Positions 1-8,949 of a stretch of 64,000 nt of DNA are shown one piece after another. Made by a program: the position numbers and the translations under genes. Under the pieces are notes generated by a model, which did no database searches, was not told where the DNA came from, and saw only the letters and a program-made list of their open reading frames with translations. The DNA comes from an uncultured Ruegeria sp. (GTDB lineage: Bacteria; Pseudomonadota; Alphaproteobacteria; Rhodobacterales; Rhodobacteraceae): contig NZ_CANNGO010000001.1 in the NCBI RefSeq assembly GCF_947504215.1, forward strand, positions 372,001-436,000, in the 5' to 3' direction. Each line of letters opens with the position of its first letter. The first letter of the stretch is position 1.

Positions 1-378
1 CCGGCTTAGAAAGAACGGAGCGCTGAGGTTAAGCCCCATCGTGGCATCCCATCCCTCATCCGTTACATCGTCTGCCGCTTCCCGGGTATTCACCCCCGCC
101 GCGTGGACGATAATGTCCGGTGGTCCGAATTTGGCTGAAACCTCAGCAACGAGTGCATCCGTATTTGACCGATCAGCAACATCTCCCGTGACGGAAGAAG
201 CGTTACCGCCAATTTCGGCGCACAGCTGTTCAAGCGCATCAACCCGACGCGCCACACCAACAACTTGCGCCCCAGCCGCCGCCAAAACCTTCGCCACGCG
301 CCGCCCCAAACCCGAGCTTGCACCAGTTACGCAAGCGACCCGGCCCGTTAGATCAAATAACGTACGTGGGTCATCCAT
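1..378 (-). CDS. SDR-family dehydrogenase (3' part cut by window edge)
   Basis: The first 126 residues of a short-chain dehydrogenase/reductase are present. The Rossmann motif TGASSGLG follows a short N-terminus beginning MDDPRTLF, and the NAG-equivalent motif appears as HAAGVN. The catalytic Ser/Tyr/Lys region lies beyond the left edge. The ATG at 378 overlaps the last 8 bases of the upstream dehydrogenase gene, so the two are translationally coupled. In described sulfopropanediol (DHPS) loci, hpsN is accompanied by extra dehydrogenases (hpsO, hpsP) that interconvert DHPS stereoisomers. By position this gene could play that role, but that is inference. Family assignment is firm and substrate is unknown. 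Confidence 0.85.
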   Translation of the reverse strand, partial: MDDPRTLFDLTGRVACVTGASSGLGRRVAKVLAAAGAQVVGVARRVDALEQLCAEIGGNASSVTGDVADRSNTDALVAEVSAKFGPPDIIVHAAGVNTREAADDVTDEGWDATMGLNLSAPFFLSR

Positions 379-1678
379 CGGCTGTCAGGTCAAACTGTTC
401 GTCCGGGAAGTACTTGGCAAGACGCACATCAGCTGCCCTAGCGTGACCCTCCATCCCTTCAAGGCGCGAGATGCGCGCCGTCGCCACAGCAATAGATTTC
501 GATCCTTCGCGCGTTGCGCGCTGCCAGGTGACGATTTTCATGTATTTGTGAACGCTCAGTCCACCTGTGTAGCTGGCCGCACCTGATGTCGGCAGTACAT
601 GGTTGGTGCCTGTGGCCTTGTCGCCGTAAGAAACGGTGGTTTCCTCACCCAGAAACAGCGATCCATAGCAAGTAAGTCGCCCAAGCCACCAATCCAGATC
701 CTCGGCCTGAACCGTCAGGTGTTCGGGCGCGTACTCATCCGAACACGCCGCCATTTCTTCGCGATCCGAACAGACAATGACCTCGGCATAGTCGCGCCAC
801 GCCGCAAAGGCGTTTTCGCGGTTCAGTTCGGGCAAATCGTCGATCAGGGTCGGAACCAAGGACATGACTTTTTCAGCCAATCCCCGATCATCCGTCACCA
901 GCCAGACTGGCGAGTTGTATCCATGTTCGGCCTGACTGACCAGATCCGTGGCCACCACGTGCGCATCTGACGAGGAATCCGCGAGGATCAAACTGTCGGT
1001 CGGACCCGCAATCATATCGATCCCGACCGTGCCATAGAGGATGCGCTTGGCCTCGGCCACGAATTGGTTGCCCGGTCCGACAAGGATATTTGCGCGCGGC
1101 AGACCAAAGAGACCATAGGTCATCGCGGCAACACCCTGTACACCGCCCATAGCCAGAATGCTGTCAGCCCCGCAAATATGCGCGGCATAGACAATCGCAG
1201 GCGCGACGCCTTCACCGGGACGTGGCGGAGAACAAGCCGTGATGTGGCGACATCCGGCCACCTTGGCCGTTGTCACCGTCATGATCGCACTTGCGATGTG
1301 GCTATAGCGACCACCCGGAACATAGCACCCTGCCGCGTCGACCGGGATGGCTTTTTGACCAGCCACAAAGCCCGGAACGATTTCCATCTCAACATCGGAC
1401 ACAGTCGCCTTCTGCGTCTCTGCAAACCGGCGCACATTGTCGTGGGCAAAGCGGATATCAGCTTTCAGCTTTTCCGGAACCAACGCGCAGGCGGCTTCGA
1501 TTTCTTCGGCGGTCATCAGAACATTGCCGTCGAATTTGTCGAACTTCACCGCATATTCAAGGGCTTTGGCATCCCCCCCCCCTTCGATGTCAGCCAGGAT
1601 GGTCTTGACCGTCTCATGCACCTCGGAAGCATGGGTTTGCGGGGTAAGAGTTGCCTTTTTAAGGTAGTCACGCGGCAT
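371..1678 (-). CDS. hpsN: HisD-like dehydrogenase, probable sulfopropanediol 3-dehydrogenase
   Basis: A 435-residue protein of the histidinol dehydrogenase family. Conserved HisD features are GPGNQFVAEAKR, the zinc-site SQAEH, and TGTNHVLPTSG near the C-terminus. It is not in a histidine operon: it follows a TRAP transporter and precedes an SDR gene under a LacI regulator. GPTDSLILAD in place of the usual GPSEVLVIAD, and the YLKKA-type N-terminus, recall HpsN, the NAD-dependent enzyme that oxidises 2,3-dihydroxypropane-1-sulfonate to sulfolactate. That comparison is from memory of the family. An upstream in-frame TTG at 1687 is possible, but the ATG at 1678 has an AGGA about 10 bases ahead. 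Codons for Gly36-38 (counted from the TTG) lie in a run of ten G on the coding strand. Another polyol or aldehyde substrate is possible. Confidence 0.65.
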   Translation of the reverse strand: MPRDYLKKATLTPQTHASEVHETVKTILADIEGGGDAKALEYAVKFDKFDGNVLMTAEEIEAACALVPEKLKADIRFAHDNVRRFAETQKATVSDVEMEIVPGFVAGQKAIPVDAAGCYVPGGRYSHIASAIMTVTTAKVAGCRHITACSPPRPGEGVAPAIVYAAHICGADSILAMGGVQGVAAMTYGLFGLPRANILVGPGNQFVAEAKRILYGTVGIDMIAGPTDSLILADSSSDAHVVATDLVSQAEHGYNSPVWLVTDDRGLAEKVMSLVPTLIDDLPELNRENAFAAWRDYAEVIVCSDREEMAACSDEYAPEHLTVQAEDLDWWLGRLTCYGSLFLGEETTVSYGDKATGTNHVLPTSGAASYTGGLSVHKYMKIVTWQRATREGSKSIAVATARISRLEGMEGHARAADVRLAKYFPDEQFDLTADG

Positions 1679-1690
1679 ATTCAGCAAGTC

Positions 1691-3019
1691 CTATTGATAG
1701 ATTTCAGGAAGCAACGTTGTCGAAACCGCGGGAACATACGCGATCAATAGGACAACGAACAGCATGGTCAAAACAAAGGGTACGGCACGGGCGGCGATCT
1801 TCAAGATGGATTCGCCAGTGATCCCGGACACCACGAAAAGGTTCAATCCCAGCGGAGGCGTGATAAACCCAACACCCAAAGCGGTAATCATCATGATGCA
1901 GAACTGTATTTCGTTCATTCCGATATTGTCCGCCAAAGGCTTCAGGATCGGCGCAAGGATCACGATGTTTGGTGTCGTCTCCATCACACAGCCAGCGGCA
2001 ATCAGGATACCGATCATCAGCAGGATCAAGACATAGGGATCATCCGTCAGCGCCGTGATCGAAGCGACGAACCCTTGGGGCACACCCATGATCGCCAGCG
2101 CCTCGGCCAAGGGGGCTGAGAAGGCAATAATCGGCAGGATCACACCGTTCACCTTGGCCGAGCTGACCAACATCGAGGGGAAGTCGGCCAGGGTTAGCGT
2201 GCGCAGGATGAAACCCATGATAATCGTAACGACCACGGCGGTTGCACCCGCCTCGGTCGGGGTCAGGCGACCCGAAAAGATGCCATAGAAGATGATGCCA
2301 GGAACGATAAAGGCATACCAGCCGGATTTGAGCGCTTTGCCTAGATTGACCAACCACTCACCAAAGGTCATCACACCACCGCCTTCGTACAGGTAAATGC
2401 GGTTCACGATCAGGTTGGTTATCAGGATCGATATTAGAATGGCCAAGCCGGGAATGAGGGCCGCCAGGAATAATGTCGAAGCGGATATACCCAGAACCAG
2501 ACCAATGATGATGTAGGCGATGGATGGCGGAATAAGAATGCCGGTACAGGCCCCCGCCGCCACCAAAGCACAGGCATACGGGCGCGGATAGCCGCTTTCG
2601 ACCAGCCGATTTATGGTCATGCGACCCACAGCTGCAGCACCAGCAGCGTCCGAGCCAGAAATCGCCGCGAACATGCCGCAAACCAGAACAGTTGCAGAGC
2701 CAAAGCCACCCTTGGTGAAGCAAGTCAGCGCCTCGGCCACATCAAGGAATTTTCGCGATAAGCCCGTTCGGACCAGCACGTCGCCGGTCAGGATGAACAG
2801 CGGGACGGCTGTTAGGGCAAAGGCGTCGATGCCGGTAAACAGGCTTTCGCCAACCAGGCTTAGTGGCAGATCGCCCGACATGACCAGCATGACGATCGCG
2901 GCAGTACCAATTGCAGCCCAAACCGGAACTGCCATCGCGATCAGACCAACAAAGAGAATGACAGGCAGGTAAAAATCCCAGCCCAGTTCGACGGATTGAT
3001 TGAGGGAACCCCAGAGCAT
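1691..3019 (-). CDS. dctM: TRAP transporter large permease (DctM family)
   Basis: A 442-residue, very hydrophobic protein with about 12 predicted membrane segments, typical of the DctM large subunit of tripartite ATP-independent periplasmic transporters. It couples sodium or proton entry to uptake of an organic anion delivered by the periplasmic binding protein. Family-like stretches include GSDAAGAAAVGRMTI and FITPPLGLNLFVVSGI. A GGAG sits 8 bases before the ATG. It lies 11 bases after dctQ and 12 bases before the dehydrogenase start, so it belongs to the same operon. Confidence 0.93.
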   Translation of the reverse strand: MLWGSLNQSVELGWDFYLPVILFVGLIAMAVPVWAAIGTAAIVMLVMSGDLPLSLVGESLFTGIDAFALTAVPLFILTGDVLVRTGLSRKFLDVAEALTCFTKGGFGSATVLVCGMFAAISGSDAAGAAAVGRMTINRLVESGYPRPYACALVAAGACTGILIPPSIAYIIIGLVLGISASTLFLAALIPGLAILISILITNLIVNRIYLYEGGGVMTFGEWLVNLGKALKSGWYAFIVPGIIFYGIFSGRLTPTEAGATAVVVTIIMGFILRTLTLADFPSMLVSSAKVNGVILPIIAFSAPLAEALAIMGVPQGFVASITALTDDPYVLILLMIGILIAAGCVMETTPNIVILAPILKPLADNIGMNEIQFCIMMITALGVGFITPPLGLNLFVVSGITGESILKIAARAVPFVLTMLFVVLLIAYVPAVSTTLLPEIYQ

Positions 3020-3030
3020 TCTGTTTCTCC

Positions 3031-3543
3031 TCAGTCAAACAGCTTGTCGCCTTCGAAAACGGGGGTGCCGTCACGAAGGGATTTCAAGTCGCGTAGGAAG
3101 GATTGGATCAGTCGCCAGATCATCAGCGCAAAACCGGTGGGCACTGCCATCAGGAACCAGACCTTGGACACACGCAGACCATCCGTCACCGATCCGAACT
3201 TGGCCGAGACATGTACAGCTTCGTAGGACCAATAAAGCGCGATGACGGCCACTATGAACATCACCAGATCACCGAAGATGTATAACAGCGCCTTGGGGCG
3301 GGGTCCGAGGTAGTGCATGATCACGTCAATACGGATGTGGGCGCGTTCTTTGACGGCTGCTGCCGCACCGATCCACGCAAGGTAGATAAAGGAATAGCGG
3401 ACTATTTCCTCACCCCAGATCGACGAAAACGCAAATATCTCTCGTCTCAGGACCTCGATGGCCATCGTGATGACGAGCATCACGTAAAACACCAGCAGCA
3501 GCCAGCGTTCGGCATTGCGATCTACGTTTTGAAGAATGGTCAT
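3031..3543 (-). CDS. dctQ: TRAP transporter small permease (DctQ family)
   Basis: A 170-residue protein with four membrane segments, the normal size and shape of DctQ, which forms the membrane complex with DctM. The stretch SIWGEEIVRYSFIYLAWIG is typical: the EE(V/I)xRY region followed by a W-containing helix. The start has a GAGGGATAAG Shine-Dalgarno. It is separated from the upstream dctP gene by about 110 bases that contain a perfect stem-loop. Confidence 0.92.
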   Translation of the reverse strand: MTILQNVDRNAERWLLLVFYVMLVITMAIEVLRREIFAFSSIWGEEIVRYSFIYLAWIGAAAAVKERAHIRIDVIMHYLGPRPKALLYIFGDLVMFIVAVIALYWSYEAVHVSAKFGSVTDGLRVSKVWFLMAVPTGFALMIWRLIQSFLRDLKSLRDGTPVFEGDKLFD

Positions 3544-3621
3544 CTTATCCCTCGGTGATAGAGCAGCCAGGCCGAAACCTTCTGTTTACGGGCCTTTGCG
3601 GCCTGGCTAACTGTGGAAAAT

Positions 3622-3646
3622 GCGGACGCCCTACTAAGGCGTCCGC
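3622..3646 (-). promoter_or_regulatory. Intercistronic stem-loop between dctP and dctQ
   Basis: A perfect 9-bp inverted repeat (GCGGACGCC / GGCGTCCGC) with a 7-base loop lies 11 bases after the dctP stop codon on the transcribed strand. No T run follows. It may act as a partial terminator or as a 3' stabiliser that leaves more binding-protein mRNA than permease mRNA. The structure is seen; the function is inferred. Confidence 0.65.
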
Positions 3647-3656
3647 CAGTGAGGCG

Positions 3657-4802
3657 TTAGGCGTCGTGGACGTAGTACTTGCCCTGAGTTCCGGCCGCTT
3701 CGACCAGTTTCTCAAAGTTGTCCATCGACCCAGCCAGTTCCATTTTGAACGGGTCCCATTCAGAATTCTGGTACCCACCGGCATCCTGCCATTCGGCCAG
3801 CTGATCGCTGCTGAGTGAGTGGAATTCGACCCCAGCCTTGTTCAATTCGGCCATGGCATAAGCCCGCGCCGATGGAACTTTGGACAGGTTCTGGTGGCTG
3901 GTCATTTCCGCGCCCCACATGATGCCTTCCTGAACATCAGCAGGCATCGAGTTGAACCATTCAAGGTTACAGGAATAAACCTGACTGTCAGGCACCGCCT
4001 GCGTGAAGGTCACGTGGCTAAGTATGTCCTTGAAGCCGAACACATAGAGCGCACCCACTGACGGATCGAGCGCGTCAGCAACACCCTGCTTGATCGCAGA
4101 AGGCGTCTCGCCCCAGGCGACCGGAGTCGGATTTGCGCCAGCCATCCGGTAATACTGCTGCAACATCTTGGAACCCGGCACACGGAATTTCACACCGCTC
4201 ATGTCTGAGGGGGTGATGATAGCGTTGCCGCCCTGACGAACCGCGACAACACGGGGGTCGATCACCACGTAGAACAACGCCTTGAACCCAGCTGCTTCGA
4301 CCTTCGGGTGAACTTCGTTTTTCCAGGTGTCTGAATGAACCAGGTTGGTGAATCGCTGGTTCGATCCACACAGGTACGGCATGTTGATCAGGTCGACCGT
4401 CGACGCAAAAGGGGCAAAGTTCGACAGCGAATGCTGCGCTGCCTGAATTGTGCCACCCTGCACTTTTTGCACCAGCGATCCGCCCGCACCCAACTGACCA
4501 CCTGGGGCCAGCTTGACGTAGACCTTGCCATTCGTTGCGTTCTGGATGTTTTCTTTCAGATCCAGTTGCATGATCGGATAACTGCGCGATGCACCTAGCA
4601 CGTAGGCCGTCGCAATGGTCATAACGTGATCAGCGGCCTTCTCTCTCTCGCTCTCTTCCTTGGCGGTTTGCGCTGCCGCTTCTGATGACCACAAAACGCC
4701 TCCGGCCCCAGCGACAAGCGCTGCGGTGAATGCCCCGCCGGCACTGAGTTTTAGGAAATTGCGGCGCTCTGTGGACGCAAGCTCTTTTCTGTCATTGTTC
4801 AT
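3657..4802 (-). CDS. dctP: TRAP transporter periplasmic substrate-binding protein (DctP family), Tat-exported
   Basis: A 381-residue DctP-family solute receptor. The N-terminus carries a twin-arginine signal (ERRNFLKLSAG, then a hydrophobic Ala/Gly/Val segment ending near SEAAAQT), so the protein is probably exported folded. The body has DctP-like stretches such as GMSGVKFRVPGSKMLQQYY-type (GVKFRVPGSKM) and GANPTPVAWGE, which normally contact the carboxylate or sulfonate of the ligand. The start has AGGGAGGG just upstream. It is the second gene of the operon and would define what the adjacent permeases carry. Confidence 0.92.
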   Translation of the reverse strand: MNNDRKELASTERRNFLKLSAGGAFTAALVAGAGGVLWSSEAAAQTAKEESEREKAADHVMTIATAYVLGASRSYPIMQLDLKENIQNATNGKVYVKLAPGGQLGAGGSLVQKVQGGTIQAAQHSLSNFAPFASTVDLINMPYLCGSNQRFTNLVHSDTWKNEVHPKVEAAGFKALFYVVIDPRVVAVRQGGNAIITPSDMSGVKFRVPGSKMLQQYYRMAGANPTPVAWGETPSAIKQGVADALDPSVGALYVFGFKDILSHVTFTQAVPDSQVYSCNLEWFNSMPADVQEGIMWGAEMTSHQNLSKVPSARAYAMAELNKAGVEFHSLSSDQLAEWQDAGGYQNSEWDPFKMELAGSMDNFEKLVEAAGTQGKYYVHDA

Positions 4803-4825
4803 GTATTGCCCTCCCTTAGGAAAAT

Positions 4826-5023
4826 TCAGCGTTCGTCTGAACCGCCTTCTGCGGCTTTGCGATCCGCCTCCTTTTTCAGAATTGCGACAACGAACAAGAT
4901 CGAGGCCGCGAACAGAACCAACATTTCCCCTACGTCTCCAAGAAACGCGCTGCTTGCAAAGGCACCCAGAGCCACATTCGCAAAATAAATGACAAATACG
5001 ATTATGGATGCAGCAAGGAACAC
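4826..5023 (-). CDS. Small two-helix membrane protein of unknown function
   Basis: A 65-residue protein with two hydrophobic segments (about residues 2-22 and 28-47) and a charged C-terminal tail rich in Lys, Arg, Glu and Asp. The GTG start has GGGAGA 7-8 bases upstream. It is the first gene of the operon, directly after the two LacI-type operators and 23 bases before dctP. The position suggests a role with the transporter, but I do not recognise a characterised family. Confidence 0.6.
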   Translation of the reverse strand: MFLAASIIVFVIYFANVALGAFASSAFLGDVGEMLVLFAASILFVVAILKKEADRKAAEGGSDER

Positions 5024-5059
5024 GTTCTGATCTCCCAGTAGAATCGGCTCTACCCTATT

Positions 5060-5094
5060 TGTAAGCGCTTACATTCTAATTGCAAGCGCTTACA
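5060..5094. promoter_or_regulatory. Two LacI-family operators, with overlapping leftward promoter
   Basis: Positions 5060-5073 are a perfect 14-bp palindrome, TGTAAGCGCTTACA. Positions 5081-5094 repeat it with one mismatch (TGCAAGCGCTTACA). Centres are 21 bp apart, two helical turns, so bound dimers would lie on the same face. On the minus strand, TTGCAA (5085-5080) and TACAAAT (5063-5057) could be -35 and -10 elements with about 16 bp between them. Both overlap the operators, which fits repression of the leftward operon by the divergent LacI protein. The central CG is typical for LacI/GalR sites. Confidence 0.8.
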
Positions 5095-5146
5095 TTGCTA
5101 CTTTCATATGCCCTATGAAACAGTTAGACTTAAGTGAAAGCGAATT

Positions 5147-6178
5147 GTGAGTTCGGTAATGTCAAAACTTCGGTCGGCTCCGACCTTGGACGATGTAGCC
5201 AGAAAGGCCGGCGTTTCGACGGCGACGGTGTCGAGGTGCCTCAACGACCCCGAGCGCGTAGTCACTGCAACGCGCGAACGTGTGATGTCTGCCGTAACCA
5301 CCTTAGGGTATACACCGAATTTTGCCGCGCGCGTGATGGCTGCGAAACGTTCCTTCACAATAGGCGCCATCATCCCAACCATGGAAAACGCGATTTTCGC
5401 CAGAGGTTTACAAGCCTTTCAGGAGGAAATTCACCGGCAAGGTTACACTCTGCTTGTCTCGAGTTCGGCCTACCGGCCCGAAGACGAAGAAGAACAAATT
5501 CGCACCCTTGTGGCACGCGGTGCTGATGGGCTTTTGTTGATCGGCCACGATCGTGCCCCGCGTATTTTCGATTTCCTTGAACAGCGCAAAATGCCCACCG
5601 TTGTGGCGTGGTCATTCATCCCTGAGAAGGACACGCCTTCGATCGGATTCAACAACAGACAGGCAATGAAAGCTTTGGCGGCCAAAGTGATAAAGCTTGG
5701 GCATACCCGGTTGGCGGCAATTTCAGGCATCAGACAGGGAAATGATCGGGCCCGGCTTAGAATTGAAGGTATAAAGGACGCCATGGAAATGAATAATCTG
5801 CCGCCCGATAGTCTGCCGATCATCGAGACATCGTATGAAATCGAAAACGGCGCCGAGGCATTTGCCAACCTTATGTCCCAAACAGAACGACCCACGGCGG
5901 TCTTGTGCGGCAACGACGTTCTAGCAGTCGGCGCGGTCCGGCAAGCGCAGGACATGGGAATTCGGGTGCCAGATGACGTCTCTGTAACCGGGTTCGACGA
6001 TATCGAACTTGCCCGGATCATCAATCCGCCATTGACCACCGTGCATGTTCCGCATCGCGAAATGGGTCGAAAGGCGGCACAGGCGTTGATCGAAATGATC
6101 GAGACAGGGTCGGCGGGGCAGTCCCTCGAACTGCCAACCGAAATCGTGAGCCGACAGTCGCTTGATCGAGCAAATTGA
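5147..6178 (+). CDS. LacI-family transcriptional regulator
   Basis: A 343-residue regulator with an N-terminal LacI helix-turn-helix (TLDDVARKAGVSTATVSRCL) and hinge helix, followed by a periplasmic-binding-like effector domain with the usual TAVLCGNDVLAVG and DVSVTGFDD motifs. The GTG at 5147 follows GTGAAAG; an ATG at 5159 (MSKLRSAP) is an alternative start. The gene is divergent from the TRAP/dehydrogenase operon and the paired operators lie between them, so it most likely represses that operon until the substrate or a product binds. Confidence 0.92.
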   Translation: MSSVMSKLRSAPTLDDVARKAGVSTATVSRCLNDPERVVTATRERVMSAVTTLGYTPNFAARVMAAKRSFTIGAIIPTMENAIFARGLQAFQEEIHRQGYTLLVSSSAYRPEDEEEQIRTLVARGADGLLLIGHDRAPRIFDFLEQRKMPTVVAWSFIPEKDTPSIGFNNRQAMKALAAKVIKLGHTRLAAISGIRQGNDRARLRIEGIKDAMEMNNLPPDSLPIIETSYEIENGAEAFANLMSQTERPTAVLCGNDVLAVGAVRQAQDMGIRVPDDVSVTGFDDIELARIINPPLTTVHVPHREMGRKAAQALIEMIETGSAGQSLELPTEIVSRQSLDRAN

Positions 6179-6249
6179 ATCGAAGACCTGACGAGTAAGG
6201 TGCCGACTTTGGGACGCTAAAAAGCAACCCTTTGGTATGCGAACAGCGA

Positions 6250-6274
6250 GAGGCACGGGCCTCCCCCTTTTTTT
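6250..6274 (+). terminator. Rho-independent terminator after the LacI gene
   Basis: GAGGC-ACGG-GCCTC forms a 5-bp stem with a 4-base loop, followed by CCCC and a run of T. It lies 70 bases after the lacI-type stop codon and before the exo region. Confidence 0.7.
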
Positions 6275-6448
6275 GACACCGCGACGATAGGCTCCCCCTA
6301 GCTTTGGCCCGACGGCGTTCACGCCATGGCAAGCAAAGGCATTCTCGGCGGATCGTCGCGTATCGGTTGAATGCTGTTGGTCTGTTTTCCCGCAAGGAAC
6401 TAGCCTTACCGGCGAAGACTCATTTCCTCGATAGGAAAAGGACCATTC

Positions 6449-7234
6449 ATGATGAAGTGCCGCGCAAATCGGTGGCTTTCTGCATTAACCCTGATGGCAT
6501 CTGCTGTGTTTCCCAGCGGTGCCCTGTCGCAGAATGGAGGCTCGTTTTTCGAGCCATTTGACACCCTGTCTCAGAACCGATGGTTTGTCTCCAACGGTTG
6601 GGCCAATGGAGATCACCAAAGCTGCCTGTGGCATAGAAACCGGGTTGAAGTTGAGGACGGCAAGCTTTTGTTGTCCCTGACGGGTCATTCCAAACAGGAT
6701 CGCGATTTCAGTTGCGGCGAGATACAAACACAGGACCGGCTGGGATACGGCACGTTTGAGGCGCGGATGAAGGTTCCCTACGCGCGCGGTATGAACGCCA
6801 ATATGTTCACGTTCATAGGGGCCCCGCAGGACCGGCCACATAACGAAATCGATTTTGAGTTCATTGCCCGAAACGAGCCAACGCTCCAGACAAACTTCCA
6901 TTTCAAAGGCGATAGTGACAATGCCAAACTGCAATCCATGCCAGACGACGAGGTATTTCGAACTTATTCCTTCATTTGGGAACCTGGCCGGATACGCTGG
7001 TACATTGACGGTAAACTGCAGCGAGATCTAAGCGGTGACGCGTTGCCGAACGAGCCTCAAAAAATGTACATTAGCATATGGTCGACCGATACACTGGTCA
7101 GCTGGATGGGCGAATTTTCAGCGAATTCCGCACCGCAGGTTCTGGAAGTCGACTGGGCGGCGTACACCAAACTGGGCGAAAGGTGCGCGTTTGAACAATC
7201 TGTGCTTTGCGAAGACGGGATCGATGTGCCTTGA
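6449..7234 (+). CDS. exoK: Secreted GH16-family endo-beta-glycanase (ExoK-like)
   Basis: A 261-residue protein with a signal peptide (cleavage likely after SGALSQ) and one glycoside hydrolase family 16 domain. The catalytic signature appears as NEIDFEF, matching ExDxxE with nucleophile and acid/base glutamates. Other GH16 features are YGTFEARMKVP and FIWEPGRIRWYIDG. In Sinorhizobium, ExoK trims succinoglycan in the periplasm or outside the cell, and the gene lies in the exo cluster as it does here. It probably cleaves the polymer made by the following genes. AAAAGGA precedes the two adjacent ATG codons. Confidence 0.87.
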   Translation: MMKCRANRWLSALTLMASAVFPSGALSQNGGSFFEPFDTLSQNRWFVSNGWANGDHQSCLWHRNRVEVEDGKLLLSLTGHSKQDRDFSCGEIQTQDRLGYGTFEARMKVPYARGMNANMFTFIGAPQDRPHNEIDFEFIARNEPTLQTNFHFKGDSDNAKLQSMPDDEVFRTYSFIWEPGRIRWYIDGKLQRDLSGDALPNEPQKMYISIWSTDTLVSWMGEFSANSAPQVLEVDWAAYTKLGERCAFEQSVLCEDGIDVP

Positions 7235-7589
7235 TCACCAATCGTGCACAATACAGGCAGTCGGAGGCGCGCTGGAAAAGCGCGTGTCATCCGTTAAATG
7301 CCACCAAATATGGGGCCGCTTGTGTAGGTTCAGAACCGGAAAACCAAGCCAAACTAGGTCATTGCGCTTGCGCAAATCTTGATCGTTTCCCGTATGAGCA
7401 CCTTAGCTTGGGTCCGTATCACTTGTTTTCGAGAGGCTACATGCGGCATTCTGGGAGGCAAGACAGCGCCTTTTGGTGCCCAAAGTCTCGCCCCGCGAAA
7501 GACTGTCGTATCGCAGACACGACATGCGGTGCGCTTGTATGTCTGATCGTCGGACCCCTCGAAAAGGACAACCGAAGGGCTCTATTCGA
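7235..7589. other. Intergenic region between exoK-like and exoQ-like genes
   Basis: About 355 bases with no convincing gene. Overlapping open frames here lack domain-like composition or a good ribosome site. It probably contains a leader or promoter for the exoQ-P-F group, but I see no clear -35/-10 pair and no terminator. Confidence 0.4.
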
Positions 7590-8885
7590 ATGAACGTGAA
7601 GCTGGCTTCGATCATCGATCCCGCACAAAACACGGCATATGTTGTGCCCGCTGTTGCGCTGTCGATGATCGTTTTCGCCTATTCGGTAAATTTCGGACCT
7701 CTTTCAATCCTCGCCTTTTATGGAGTCTGGCTTCTTCCCTTTGCGCTCGCACCGCGCGTTTTGTTGGGGCGTCCCGGCGCGGTTGTTCTGCTTTTGCTAT
7801 TACCGTTTTTCTTTCTTCTTTCCACGTTATGGAGCGATGTGCCGTCCGCCACATTGCGCGCATCCATTCAATACGGGATCACCTTCTTCGCCGGTTTGGT
7901 CGCCGCGAGGATAACGTCGCCGGGCAACCTGGCGCTGGGGGGGACAATCGGATGTCTGCTTGTCCTGCTCTACTCCGCTGTGAACTGGGGGTATTCCTAC
8001 GACTACATTGACGGTGATTTTGCATTTAACGGCGCGTTTTCCTCGAAGAACCAGTTGGGATACTTTGCGACCCTTGCGATCATCTTCTCTTTGTCTCTTG
8101 TCGGGGTCTTCAGAGCGCCTCGGATGCTGTTGCCGATGATCGCGGTCACGGCGGCAACTGGATTCGGCATGCTTTGGATGTCGGATTCCGCCACCTCGCT
8201 GTTGTCGGCTCTGGTGGCATTTTCTGCCGTGTTTTTTGTCGGCCTCGTCATGCTTCTCGCCCCTTGGCTACGGCGGGCCACGGTCGTTTTGGCGCTGGCC
8301 GGTATTGCCGCACTGGTATTGGCCGCGCAACATCTGGGTGCATTCGATGCTGTTCTTGCGGCATTTGGTAAGGACACGACCCTGACGGGCCGCACCTATC
8401 TTTGGAACCAAGCGTTCGAAATCGGCGCGAATCAACGAGTACTGGGGCTGGGGTACAACGCGTTCTGGGTTCCCGGACGCCCCGAGGCCGAGGCGCTGTG
8501 GGATACTTTTTATATTACCGCGCGGTCCGGATTTCATTTCCACAACGCGCTGATTGAAACATATGTGGGAACCGGTTTGGTTGGGCTTGGGTTTGTAACA
8601 ACAATCTGTGTGCTGTTGGTCGTCATGCCGCTCAGCGCTGTGTTCGGCCGGGGCAATGTCGGATCGCTGATGTTTTTCTCAGGCCTCGCCGTCTTGTTCC
8701 TGGTTCGGTCGGTGGCTGAGGTTGATTTTGTGACACCACATACAGTCGGATCTTTTCTGGTCGCCTTCATTCTGTTGCGTTTGTTTGATCACAACCGAAA
8801 CGTGCGGCACGCGGCATTCCTTTCCAGGCCAACGCCGTCAGCACAGCGTCCGTCGTTAAGCGCTGCAACGGGTGTCTTCGAATGA
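7590..8885 (+). CDS. exoQ: Polysaccharide polymerase / O-antigen ligase family membrane protein (ExoQ-like)
   Basis: A 431-residue polytopic membrane protein with about ten hydrophobic segments and the long loop between late helices typical of Wzy/WaaL proteins. The loop contains GRTYLWNQAFE and LGYNAFW, followed by HFHNALIETYVGTGLVGL. This loop pattern is characteristic of the ExoQ/O-antigen-ligase family. The start MNVKLASIID was chosen because the 39 preceding residues of the open frame are charged and unlike the family. It would polymerise lipid-linked repeat units at the periplasmic face, with the ExoP-like protein controlling length. Confidence 0.87.
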   Translation: MNVKLASIIDPAQNTAYVVPAVALSMIVFAYSVNFGPLSILAFYGVWLLPFALAPRVLLGRPGAVVLLLLLPFFFLLSTLWSDVPSATLRASIQYGITFFAGLVAARITSPGNLALGGTIGCLLVLLYSAVNWGYSYDYIDGDFAFNGAFSSKNQLGYFATLAIIFSLSLVGVFRAPRMLLPMIAVTAATGFGMLWMSDSATSLLSALVAFSAVFFVGLVMLLAPWLRRATVVLALAGIAALVLAAQHLGAFDAVLAAFGKDTTLTGRTYLWNQAFEIGANQRVLGLGYNAFWVPGRPEAEALWDTFYITARSGFHFHNALIETYVGTGLVGLGFVTTICVLLVVMPLSAVFGRGNVGSLMFFSGLAVLFLVRSVAEVDFVTPHTVGSFLVAFILLRLFDHNRNVRHAAFLSRPTPSAQRPSLSAATGVFE

Positions 8886-8949
8886 TGGCCCGGTCACGTC
8901 AACGCCCTATCAGCATCCATTTGCCTCACGCCATCACGGAGTTCCGGAT

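Noticed and set aside
1573-1582. Frameshift in the dehydrogenase gene at the ten-base homopolymer
   Set aside because: The frame continues without a stop and the protein is full length with family motifs on both sides.
371-1678. Histidinol dehydrogenase of histidine biosynthesis
   Set aside because: The family matches, but the gene is in a TRAP/LacI catabolic operon with an SDR gene and has substitutions near the substrate site that resemble HpsN. No other his gene is nearby.
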